From positions 62,001-126,000 of the forward strand of contig JAANBB010000026.1 in the NCBI GenBank assembly GCA_014621425.1: a stretch of 64,000 nt of DNA, written 5' to 3'. Position numbers and translations under genes: made by a program. Below the pieces are notes generated by a model, which saw only the letters and a program-made list of their open reading frames with translations, searched no databases and was not told the DNA's origin. The number at the start of each line of letters is the position of its first letter. The first letter of the stretch is position 1. This document shows positions 25,901 to 32,365 of the stretch, piece by piece. The DNA comes from Cylindrodendrum hubeiense (taxonomy: Eukaryota > Ascomycota > Sordariomycetes > Hypocreales > Nectriaceae).

Positions 25901-28739
25901 GGCGCGAGCAAGTTTTGACTCGAGAATCATCCAGACACAAGTTGTAGACAGGCTGCTTCGTCGACTGGAATACGTTCTGCAGCAGCTTGGAAGCGCCCCT
26001 CCTGAGCGGTGCCTGGAGGATGTCAACTTGGTCATGCCACAAGACCTCGCACAGATTTGGGAATGGAATAAGACCCTCCCATCACAGAGTCGCAAGTGTG
26101 TCCATGAACTGGTCGAAGACCGGGCACGCGCGCGACCCAACGCGGCAGCTGTGTCCGCCTGGGACGGTGAGCTGACCTACGGAGAGCTCGATCAGCTTGC
26201 CACAGGGCTGGCTGGGAAGCTTGTTCAAGCCGGGGTTATGCCAGATATGATAATTCCTCTCTGCTTCGACAAATCCAAATGGACGACAGTTGCGATGCTT
26301 GGTGCTCTCAAGGCAGGGGCCGCTTTCGTTCTGCTGGATTCGTCTCTTCCGGCACAGCGGCTCCGATCTATTGTCCGACAAGTCAACGCACACCTGATTG
26401 TGTCATCTGCCTCAACCCAGGCCCTTAGTTCACAGTTTTGCTCCAAAATCATCACCATCTCCACAGACCTTTTCGCAAACATCAAAGAGGGAGTGGTTCA
26501 CCATCTCCCAAGACCTAACCTGGACGCTCTAAGTTACGTCACGTTCACATCAGGTAGCACTGGCACACCTAAGGGAGCAACTCTTAACCATCGGAATCTC
26601 GCTTCTGCACTGAACCACCAAGTACCGATGCTTGGATTCAAGGAGGACTCAAGGATGTACGACTTTTCGTCGTATGCTTTCGATGGCGCAGTTCTCAATG
26701 CCTTTATGACGCTAGCCGGCGGAGGTTGCTTATGCGTGCCAAATGACGACGACCGCAAGAGCAACTTGGCAAAGAGCATTGTATCTTCAAAGGCCAACAT
26801 AATCTTCCTCACACCGTCTGTTAGCCAGTTGTTATCTCCGGATCAGACGCCTGAGCTCAAGACAATTCTGATTGGTGGTGAGGCGCTGCATGTCAAGGAT
26901 GTCCAGACTTGGTGGGGTGCTGCACGAGTACTCCACGTTTATGGACCCAGCGAATGTACGCCTCTGAGCATCATCAACGACAGTGCCTCGAGCCCCGAGG
27001 ACACTATTAACATCGGAAAGGGAGTTGGCAGTCTCGCTTGGGTTGTCGAATCAGATAACACCAACGCTCTATTGCCTGCTGAGTGCGTCGGCGAGCTTCT
27101 TCTAGAAGGTCCTGTAGTTGGCCGAGGCTATCTGGGGGATCCAGCAAAGACGGCTGCGGCCTTCATCGAGAACCCGACTTGGCTCCTTCAGGGTGCACCC
27201 GGCCAACCTGGTCGCCATGGCAGACTTTACAAGACTGGAGACTTGGTCCGGTGCAGCGCAGACGGAAAATTCACATTCGTAGGACGCAAGGACGCCCAGG
27301 TGAAGATCCGTGGACAGCGAGTCGAACTCGCCGAGGTCGAGTATCGCGTTCGCGAATGTTTGCCAGAGGCAACGCAGGTCGTCGCTGAAGTCATAGTCCC
27401 ACACGGCGAGAACTCAAGCCCTGCATTAGTGGCCTTCCTCCAGATTGAGAACAACACTACGGACCAGTCGGACCCTGCTGTGGCAAAGATTATTGCAGTC
27501 ACTACAGAAATCGAAGACAAGCTAGCCGAGCATCTACCAAGCTATATGGTCCCGACGGCTTTCTTCTCTATGCAAGAACTGCCCAGCAATACCTCAGGCA
27601 AGATGGACCGGAAGGCATTGCGAGAAATTGGCAGCTCGTTTACTTTCAAGGAGTTTGCCGAGCTGCAGGCTGGTGCGAGAGGGCCGAAACGACAGCCCAC
27701 CACTCCAGCTGAGCGCCTTCTTCAAGCAATCTGGGGTCGCGTTCTTAGCATCGATGCCACGACCATTGGACTGGATGATAGTTTCTTCCACCTTGGAGGT
27801 GATTCTATCGCAGCCATGAAGGCTGCGGCCGAGAGTAACAAAGCTGGTTTGAGATTGACAGCGGCCGACATTTTCCGTCATCGTCGGCTGCAGCAAGTGG
27901 CCAGCCAGGGAAGCTCTGCCGCGAATGATACTTTCCAGGGAATACCCAACATTCAACAGAGCGGCCCCGTGGAGCAATCCTTCGCCCAAGGCCGTCTCTG
28001 GTTCTTGGATCAGCTTTATCCCGGCCAGACCTGGTACCTAATGCCGTACGCAACCCGAATCCGTGGACCAATTCAGCTTGATGCCCTGCACGCTGCTCTT
28101 CAGACAGTGGAGCAACGTCACGAAACCCTCCGAACGGTCTTTGCATCCCAGGATAGTAGAAACTTGCAAATAATCCGGCCTTTTGAAAGGCAAGATTTGA
28201 GCGTCATTGATGTTGATCACGAGTCAGAAGCGGCGGACGCACTGCGGCGTGATCAGACAACTCCCTTTGATCTGCAGACCGAGGCAGGATGGCGTGTCTC
28301 CATCTACCGCATCGGCCAAGATAACCATGTGCTTTCTATCGTCATGCATCACATTATTTCAGATGGTTGGTCGATTGATATTCTTCAGCAGGAACTATCT
28401 AGCTGCTACTCAGCCGCAATCCGTGGCCAAGATCCGTTATCGCAGCTACAACCTCTCCCAATCCAGTATCAGCACTATTCTACATGGCAGAGGCAACCTG
28501 ATCAGCAAGCCGAGCACCAGAGGCAGCTAGAGTACTGGGTCGACCAATTGCAGACAAGCCGACCCGCTGAGTTCCTCTGCGATAAGCCTCGCCCGTCTAC
28601 TTTATCCGGAGACGCTGGCGTGGAAGATATTGTGCTCAATGGAGCGCTCATGATAAACTCCAACGCTTCTGCAAACAGTACTCGGTTACACCATTCAACG
28701 TCCTTCTCGCTGCCTTCGTGGCTGCGCATTACCGTCTGA
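14367..28739 (+). CDS. Giant NRPS, 5' part (modules 1-4 and most of C5), ends in a frameshift
   Basis: N-terminal portion of one nine-module non-ribosomal peptide synthetase, intronless, cytosolic, building an N-methylated peptide by the thiotemplate mechanism. Domains by residue: truncated C 1-250, A1 260-772, T1 (Ser 824), C2 869-1310, A2 1322-1862, T2 (Ser 1923), C3 1973-2420, A3 2432-3370 with M3 inserted at 2894-3302, T3 (Ser 3408), C4 3448-3890, A4 3910-4420, T4 (Ser 4480), C5 from 4530. The start is the first ATG after an in-frame stop at 14301. Homology of C5 stops abruptly at codon 4761 (base 28649). The remaining 29 codons are out of frame and end at 28739, while the conserved reading continues in another frame. 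There is no GT..AG intron at the break, so it is a one-base deletion or a sequence error. The layout resembles cyclosporin-, enniatin- and aureobasidin-type synthetases. Substrates are uncertain. Confidence 0.93.
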   Translation: MPARNENGVGMANYWRTALADYDGVPFPALPPSIDEPVADGVIEHPLPRPRNEAADITTSTLVRAAWALVAGGMINSDDVVFGATVFTEDANGDVDKGSASSTTVPVRVKLARDQKVSDFLNTVQLQATEMIPFEQTGLHQISKVSPETRQACTFQTLLVIHSNHGAQNGIQRQPFHKNALVLEAELGLEKPRIRANFDPRVIGSWAVHTLLKGLEHVMQQLQLADPQQTLNKIELIVPQDLEQIWEWNKTVPDTIQRCVHDIVEEVALAQPGAPAVSAWDGELTYGELNKLATTLAGQLTDLGVGPEVLVPLCFEKSVWMTVAILGVLKAGGAFLHLDENLPEQRLQSIAQQTKAKIILCSDSNATLSSRLAPQAIAINSGFFASSNHPPSKPLRAAHPSTTMYVVFTSGSTGTPKGVVISHQNLASALHHQKQSLGLTPQSRVFDFSAYTFDMFVCNAFTTLTAGACLCVPSEENRKDRLRESIVASRATDIITTASVSRTIRPEDLPELKSIYFIGEQLRLNDMKTWWGKIRAINMYGPAECTPFTLFNDTATDLEEAVGIGSGRGVSTWIVDPDDHNRLLPPGCIGELLLEGPLVGQGYLNDPEKTGAAFIENPKWLLQGASNTSGRSGRLYKTGDLAQYDHEGTLKFAGRKDTQIKIRGQRVELGEVEHRVLQCMPEVSHVAAEVIVPKGKNASPALAVFLQMDHVEASDSTPATILLITADIEAKLNEHLPSYMVPTVFFTIKAIPLSSNGKMNRGKLREIGGSFSARLLAETRTAGPKRQPTSSVEKQIQAIWARALDMEPEKIGLDDSFFRLGGDSIVAMRVVCDARAAGIEISVANIFRHPTLEKVASQAVQLENSSTEPIGPFALLGDGVDTTSMIQDLSAEYGLEATRIQDAYPCTPLQEGLVALTSKSSGDYILQSTLELPADVDTEAFRNAWQQVVEATPVLRTRIVQHSLGFLQLVLEEEIHWAEASLLQKYSEDDRKLPMDLGQRLTRYCIVNEGDTRSFVWTVHHALYDAWSLRLIHQAVARAYRGEAINMATPFNAFVKYIGEQDEETMADYWRKSLADCNSAVFPALPPSVQEPVADTITERLISLPNQSRAITASTLIRAALALVTGSMSNSEDIVFGAIVSGRNAPVPGVDNMPAPTIATIPVRVKLERDQTISEYLETVHQQAADMIPFEQTGLQEIAKTSPDSKQACMFQTLLVVHPQEDESVGLIGNPQEGNELDVNTYGLILQLSPRGDNIMVNASFDARVIEPWAVDKLINALEHVMQQLDHSDPDQVLADVQLVPPQDLEQIWSWNSAVPQPVERCAHDLVYERVKTQPNAPAVCAWDGELTYAELEHLATGLASHLVSIGIKPEMLVPLCFEKSMWTPVAMYAVLKAGGAIVLLDTSLPEQRLQTIVKQINAGIILSSTANTALSSRLSKTVIQVDADSINKYKPGRTQTQQTQSPSTAMFAVFTSGSTGTPKGVVMTHTNFSSEVKYQAEVMRFSKDSRIFDFASYAFDAAIQNAFATFVTGGCMCIPADEDRRNNLGHAMKTLRATLVFLTPSVARLIDPDTLPDLETILLGGEAVTVDDVNRWWGKVHVIGTYGPSECTIMSTFSGNPTRPEDVTHLGKGAGMVTWVVDPQNHDILLAPGCTGELLLEGPLVGRGYLNEPEKTAEVFIEDPKWLLQGAPGRQGRRGRMYKTGDLAQYNMDGSLTFMGRKDAQVKIRGQRVELGEVEYQVQKCMPDAVKVVAEVIRPRGDASRPALVVFLQMNSKIAKTNGSTTNGSKTNGSGTNGSKTNGLKTNGSKTNGSHSAPAKIFSIPVEVEDKLAQYLPGYMVPTAFFVMKDIPMTTTGKIFRKELREIASSFSAQQLAEMYTNGRGPKRQPTTEGERLMQKIWAQVLNIDAKNIGLDDSFFQLGGDSIAAMKVAGEARKVGIHLTVADIFRCRRLQHVASQQRFSQTELGEIPVAETTGPYEQSFSQGRLWFLDQLYSGQSWYIMPWALRIRGPLQLSALNTALQAVERRHETLRTVFSDQGGLSLQHVQPFRKKDLNVVEMEIGHEEGLARALEHDQVTPFDLRTEPGWRVKLYRMGAQDHLLSIVMHHIVSDGWSVDVLRKDLAAFYSTAVRGQDPLSKAQPLPIQFKDFAFWQRQPAQAEEHERQLGYWVDQLQTSRPAEILCDKPRPAVSSGKAGEEFLMIEGPLYEKLQRFCKDRSVTPFTVLLAAFRATHFRLTGANDGTIGTANANRSRSEVKDMIGFFVNLQCLRIKVEDESFDELVQQVHATAVESFANQDVPFEDIVSKLQKDRDLSRHPLVQIVFAVHSQMELSRFTLEGVETEVVDTVESTRFDLELHFFQEKNAHRGQILFSTALYNSETIVNMLSVFQRVLERGLDEPSTMITSLPLLTDNDYSKLNNMGLIKVPKSAYPEHSSIIDIFRKGVTAHPNRVAVKDQSSDLTYAQLNQQSDLLARSLVAKELPAGSLVGVFSARSCETIVAILGILKANLAYLPFDVRIPVGRLDKVLSCIQGQKLVLLGLEAKLPATQLQDVDFVRIADLLKETSKKVSLPSPSASSLAYVMFTSGSTGQPKGVMIDHHAVVRRVRESKMTDYLPNAPIIAHICNVAFDASTLEIYSALFNGGTLICADTMIVLDHKALSQVFSREKVQAAFFTPALLKQYLIESSDTIRQLHVLWVGGDRANPQDMVKARKLVKSKVINVYGPTENTIASAVYSLEENEEYTNGVPIGQAVGNSGAYVMDTEMRLVPLGVVGELVVTGDGLARGYSDPKRDIDRFVSVTIDGKSTRAYRTGDFVRYRPLDGQLEFFGRMDGQIKIRGQRVELGEIEHVLRSHNSVSDAVAILKNGDGGDPQIVGFVTIPDVPETSNEDVDDHEETDHMETWEDAFDEDLYVGIDDVEPETVGRDFMGWTSMYDGSNIDKAEMNEWLDDTMETILNGGPAGNVLEIGTGSGMILFNLNKGLQSYIGLEPAQKAVSFVTRAAKTIPSFADKVQMHKGTAVDISQLSKSASPELAVINSVAQYFPSQDYLFKAIEELFELKSMKTVFCGDMRSHGVYTQFRITKALHILGKDASKEDVRRKIAEIEQSELELVVDPAFFTALPSRLPHLVDHVEIIPKRMKATNELSCYRYAAVIHAKSKNQVIHEVNNGWIDFAADKLDRQSLLRVLQNSSPSSVVAFSNIPYSKTITERYVIESLDDTEEEGLDGEWISSAYEKAHLCPSLSAIDLADIAKEAGYQVEISCARQYIQHGGLDAVFHHKTPAQGQSRVQFRFPVDPQDRPAHALSSQPLRQQLRQNVREQLQEMMRAQLPSYTIPRAIHILDKIPMNQNGKVDRNALADSVQTRTGFRGEIRQPTTDEQRTMQKIWAQVLNVNETSIGIDDNFFQLGGDSLAAMKVVGQARKAGLDLAVAHIFRHPVLSDLAGQGTQLSDGALEHILPFALIGDLKQVNYAIREISNQYQLPSGAIQDMYPCTPLQEGLLSLTSKRPGDYIMQDILELAPDVRLNTFCDAWQEMTRTMPILRTRIVQHDDLGLMQVVLDEKIKWTEATSLEEYTNADKKNPMGLGQPLARYALIKEKGGAQYFVWTLHHALYDGWSLPILTEAVYKAYRGDAIDQAPQFQAFIKYVKGQDEDETAAYWQNAHPDSEAVPFPVCPPSIEEPVADEVTEHHFTRPQEQSIGITTATMVRAAWALVVKQMSNAEDILFGVTVNGRNAPVTDIENIAAPTIATVPVRVKLDTEQSVSQYLKTVHRQATEMIPFEQTGLHKIARFSPNTREACKFQTLLVVQPQGTSDPEEPLGNWKNANQRGQFNTYALMLEIELGPREILARASFDSRIIQTQVVDRLLRRLEYVLQQLGSAPPERCLEDVNLVMPQDLAQIWEWNKTLPSQSRKCVHELVEDRARARPNAAAVSAWDGELTYGELDQLATGLAGKLVQAGVMPDMIIPLCFDKSKWTTVAMLGALKAGAAFVLLDSSLPAQRLRSIVRQVNAHLIVSSASTQALSSQFCSKIITISTDLFANIKEGVVHHLPRPNLDALSYVTFTSGSTGTPKGATLNHRNLASALNHQVPMLGFKEDSRMYDFSSYAFDGAVLNAFMTLAGGGCLCVPNDDDRKSNLAKSIVSSKANIIFLTPSVSQLLSPDQTPELKTILIGGEALHVKDVQTWWGAARVLHVYGPSECTPLSIINDSASSPEDTINIGKGVGSLAWVVESDNTNALLPAECVGELLLEGPVVGRGYLGDPAKTAAAFIENPTWLLQGAPGQPGRHGRLYKTGDLVRCSADGKFTFVGRKDAQVKIRGQRVELAEVEYRVRECLPEATQVVAEVIVPHGENSSPALVAFLQIENNTTDQSDPAVAKIIAVTTEIEDKLAEHLPSYMVPTAFFSMQELPSNTSGKMDRKALREIGSSFTFKEFAELQAGARGPKRQPTTPAERLLQAIWGRVLSIDATTIGLDDSFFHLGGDSIAAMKAAAESNKAGLRLTAADIFRHRRLQQVASQGSSAANDTFQGIPNIQQSGPVEQSFAQGRLWFLDQLYPGQTWYLMPYATRIRGPIQLDALHAALQTVEQRHETLRTVFASQDSRNLQIIRPFERQDLSVIDVDHESEAADALRRDQTTPFDLQTEAGWRVSIYRIGQDNHVLSIVMHHIISDGWSIDILQQELSSCYSAAIRGQDPLSQLQPLPIQYQHYSTWQRQPDQQAEHQRQLEYWVDQLQTSRPAEFLCDKPRPSTLSGDAGVEDIVLNGALMINSNASANSTRLHHSTSFSLPSWLRITV
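16972..20250 (+). other. NRPS module 2: C2 - A2 - T2
   Basis: C2 is of the YPCTPLQEGL / HHxxYDxW type. Its active-site motif reads HHALYDAWS, with Ala (codon 17442) where Gly is usual. A2 carries FTSGSTGTPKG, TYGPSEC and TTTGK. The hand-aligned code is D-A-Q-F-L-G-T-I-M-K, substrate not assigned. A run of TNGSK-type pentapeptides sits between core motifs A8 and A10. Carrier FFQLGGDSI has its Ser codon at 20133. No methyltransferase. Confidence 0.8.
19698..19799 (+). repeat. In-frame 15-bp tandem repeat encoding TNGSK-type units
   Basis: Seven near-identical copies of a 15-base unit (consensus acgaacggatcgaag) encode TNGST, TNGSK, TNGSG, TNGSK, TNGLK, TNGSK and TNGS. It lies in module 2 just before the A-domain C-terminal subdomain, where the linker is otherwise short, and looks like a flexible low-complexity insertion produced by slippage. 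Confidence 0.9.
20262..24690 (+). other. NRPS module 3: C3 - A3 - M3 - T3 (N-methylating)
   Basis: C3 is of the SQGRLWFLDQLY / HHIVSDGWS type that precedes methylating modules. A3 has FTSGSTGQPKG, VYGPTENT and NQNGK. The hand-aligned code is D-A-L-F-W-G-V-I-A-K, suggesting a hydrophobic residue. M3 (about 23045-24270) is inserted after core A8 and has an intact SAM motif EIGTGSGM, an acidic ribose-binding GLEP and NSVAQYFPS. Carrier FFQLGGDSL has its Ser codon at 24588. Confidence 0.85.
24700..27900 (+). other. NRPS module 4: C4 - A4 - T4
   Basis: C4 is of the YPCTPLQEGL / HHALYDGWS type. A4 has FTSGSTGTPKG, VYGPSEC and NTSGK. The hand-aligned code is D-G-L-F-L-G-V-P-L-K, substrate not assigned. 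There is no methyltransferase, consistent with its place in the non-methylating lineage with modules 1, 2 and 7. Carrier FFHLGGDSI has its Ser codon at 27804. Confidence 0.8.
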
Positions 28740-31700
28740 CCGGCGTATCCGATGCTACATTCGGAACGGCCAACGCGAATCGTAGCCGCTGGGAGGTCAA
28801 GGACATGATTGGCTTCTTCGTCAACATGCAATGTCTCCGCATCAAAACTGACGACGACCACTGCTTCGAAGACTTGGTCAATCAGGCACAGGAAGTAACC
28901 ATCGCTTCGTTTGCCAACCAAGATGTTCCTTTCGAAGATATCGTCTCCAAATTGCAACAGGAAAGAGATCTCTCGCGTCATCCAATCGTGCAGATTGTCT
29001 TTGCCGTCCACTCTCAGAAGGATCTTGGAAAGCTTTCGCTCGAAGGGGTGAAGACTGAGGAGATGGATCTCCCCGAAACTTCGCGGTTCGATCTTGAGCT
29101 TCATTTCTTCCCAGACAACCAAGGTCTCCGAGGCCAAGTCATGTTTTCCAAGGATCTTTTCAATGCCGGGACGATCAAGAAAATGCTGTCAGTCTTTGAA
29201 AAGGTTCTTGATGGCGGTCTCCACGAGCCAAAGAAGTCTATCGCATTGTTGCCGCTGCTGAATGATGATGATTACGCGGCCCTTAACGACCTTGGTTTGA
29301 TTCAGATGGAGACGCCGGAGTATCCGCGTGACTCTAGCGTGGTTGATGTGTTCCGCAAACAAGTTGCCGTCTGCCCTGAGAAGGTGGCCGTCAGAGATAA
29401 TTCCTCGGAGCTGACATATAGCCAATTGGACAAGGAGTCAGACACTCTTGCGCAGTGGTTAGCAACAAGGTCTTTGCCTGTCGGTACACTCGTTGGTGTA
29501 TTCGCGAGCCGGTCATGTAAGACGATCGTTGCTTTCTTTGGCATCCTGAAGGCCAACTTGGCCTACCTGCCATTGGACGTCCGGACCCCAGTACTCCGCC
29601 TGGAGACAATCCTGTCCTCTGTCAACAGCTGCAGCCTGGTCTTGATGGGAACTGAGGCAGAACCAGCCACCTCACTGCAGAATGTCGAGTTTGTGCGCAT
29701 TTCGGAGGCTTTGGAGACAAAGGTCCAGAAGACTCGGATATCCCCACCTTCGGCAAACAGTCTGGCATATGTCATGTTCACCTCTGGGTCAACAGGTCAG
29801 CCTAAGGGTGTTATGATCGAACATCGTAACATCCTACGCCTAGCCAAACAAAGCAACATGCTCCACCACTCGCCTGCCACTGGAACTATGGCTCATATGT
29901 CCAACATCGCCTTCGATGCCTCCACCTGGGAAATTTATGCTACCCTACTCAATGGTGGAACAATGGCATGCATTGACACTATGACTGTACTAGATCAAAA
30001 AGCTCTAGTTGACGTATTCGCGAGAGAAGAAATCCAGAGCGTTTTTCTTACGCCGGCTCTACTCAAGCAATATCTGGTAGAGTGCCCTACTATACTGGGT
30101 CCTTTACATACACTGTACCTGGGAGGAGACAGAATTGATCCACAGGACATCTCGACAACCCGGCGCTTTATGCGAGGAAAGATCATCAATGGATACGGAC
30201 CAACCGAAAACACGAGCTTTAGCACCATGTACTGTCTACCATTGGGAGAGACGTACACCAACGGTGTTCCAATTGGCCGAGCTCTTAGTAACTCGGGTGC
30301 ATATGTGATGGACCCAGAACAGCGACTTGTCCCCCTGGGAGTTATTGGTGAGCTTGTTGTTACAGGTGATGGTTTGGCCAGGGGATACACGGATTCTCGA
30401 CGAGACATTGACCGGTTCGTTTCGGTCACGATCAACGATATATCCGTCAAAGCGTACCGCACAGGCGACTTTGTCCGACAACGCCCGTCAGATGGACTTA
30501 TTGAGTTTTTTGGTCGCATCGATGGCCAAATCAAGATCCGGGGTCAGCGCGTCGAGCTGGGCGAGATCGAGCATGCTCTTCGCAGCGAGGCTGCTGTCGA
30601 TGATGCCGTTGCGATCCTCAAGCAGGACGAAGGCCGAGAGGCACAAATTGTTGCCTTTGTGACGACGGCAACCGAGACCGCGGAAAATGTCACCCCCGAT
30701 GATGCTGTTGAAACTGATCACATTGATGTCTGGGAAGACCTCTTCGATGACGATACCTACGTTGCTATCGAGAATGTGAGACCCGAAGCGATCGGAAGGG
30801 ACTTTATCGGATGGACTTCCATGTATGATGGCAATGATATCGATAAGGGTGAAATGAACGAGTGGCTGGACGACACGATGAGAACAATCCTGGACGGGGG
30901 TCCGGCTGGGCATGTCATTGAGATCGGAACTGGGTCCGGCATGATTGTCTTCAACCTGAAAGATGGGCTAGAAAGCTATATCGGTCTTGAACCATCTCAG
31001 AAGGCTGTCGCGTTCGTCACCAACACGGCCAAGTCGATCCCCTTCTTGAAAAATGTCCGTATGCACAAGGGCACAGCGGCAGACATTACGCGACTATCCA
31101 CACCTGTGTCTCCTACCCTCTCCGTCATCAACTCAGTGGCGCAATACTTCCCTAGCCTGGAGTACCTCTCTCAAGTTGTGCAAGACCTTCTCCAGTTTAC
31201 GGACATCGAAAGGCTGTTCTTCGGAGACATGCGGTCATTTGCGCTTTACAAGGAGTTCCGTGTTACCAGGGCTTTGCATCTCCTGGGGGACCATGCTAGT
31301 AAGGGAGACGTCCGACGAAAGGTTACTGAGCTGGAGCAAGGTGAGCTAGAGTTTCTCGTTGACCCGGCATTTTTCACCTCGCTGGTGAATCTGTTTCCCG
31401 ACCTTGTCGAACACGTTGAAATTCTTCCCAAGAGAATGAAGGCGACCAACGAATTGAGCTGCTACCGCTATGCCGCGGTGGTACATGTCAAGAGAAATAA
31501 GCCACAGCGGCAGGTAATTCACGATGTGGATGAGAGCGCTTGGCTCAACTTCATGGAGCAAGGATTGGATCGCCAATCACTGTTGCGTCACTTGCAGAGT
31601 TCCTCCCGATCATCTCTCATCGCGGTCAGCAACATCCCTCACAGCAAAACCATTCTTGAGAGGCATGTGATCGACTCCCTCGACGATACCCTGAATGATT

Positions 31701-32365
31701 CGAAGGATTGGATGGTTTCCGCCCGTGAAAAGGCCCAACTATGTCCCTCTCTTTCAGCCATTGATTTGGCCGACATCGCCGAAGAAGCGGGCTTCAGAGT
31801 CGAAATCAGCTGGGCTCGCCAGTATGCTTTACGTGGCGGACTGGACGCTGTTTTCCATCACTATGAGCCAGCCGCTGGTCGAATCAGGACTCTGTTCAGG
31901 TTCCCGCATGCGCATGAGGGTCGCGTGCCGCAGTCTCTCAGCAGTCAACCCCTGAAGCAACAGATTAGACAAAAGCTCCGAGAACAGCTCCAAGATACTC
32001 TTCGGGCTCAACTTCCGTCCTACACCATTCCTCGGGCGATTCACGTTCTCGACGAGATGCCCATCAACGCCAACGGAAAGGTCGACCGGAAGGCACTCGC
32101 AGAGAGCGTACAAGTCCAGAGGGGACAGCGAGGCGCAATCCGTCAGCCGGTATCTGAGGCCGAGCGGAAGATGCAAAAGGTTTGGGCTGAGATCCTCAAC
32201 ATGGAGCCCATTAGCATTGGTCTCGATGACAATTTCTTCCAACTTGGTGGCGACTCACTGGCTGCAATGAAGGTCGTGGGCTACTCTCGAAAGGTTGGCC
32301 TTGACGTAGCTGTGGCGGATATCTTCCGTTTTCCTGTGTTGCAAGACATTGTCAATCAGCAGCAA
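27940..32365 (+). other. NRPS module 5: C5 (frameshifted) - A5 - M5 - T5 (N-methylating)
   Basis: C5 (SFAQGRLWFLDQLY, HHIISDGWS) contains the one-base break at about 28650, downstream of its catalytic histidines. A5 has FTSGSTGQPKG, GYGPTENT and NANGK. The hand-aligned code is D-A-W-F-Y-G-G-S-F-K, an aliphatic-type pocket (Val/Ile/Leu class by inference). M5 (about 30706-31935) has an intact EIGTGSGM and GLEP. Carrier FFQLGGDSL has its Ser codon at 32255. Confidence 0.85.

Noticed and set aside
28600..28740. An intron or programmed frameshift joining the two NRPS frames
   Set aside because: No donor/acceptor pair would restore the frame while keeping the conserved C5 residues on both sides, the rest of the gene is intronless, and no slippery site is visible. 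A lost base or a sequence error explains it better.
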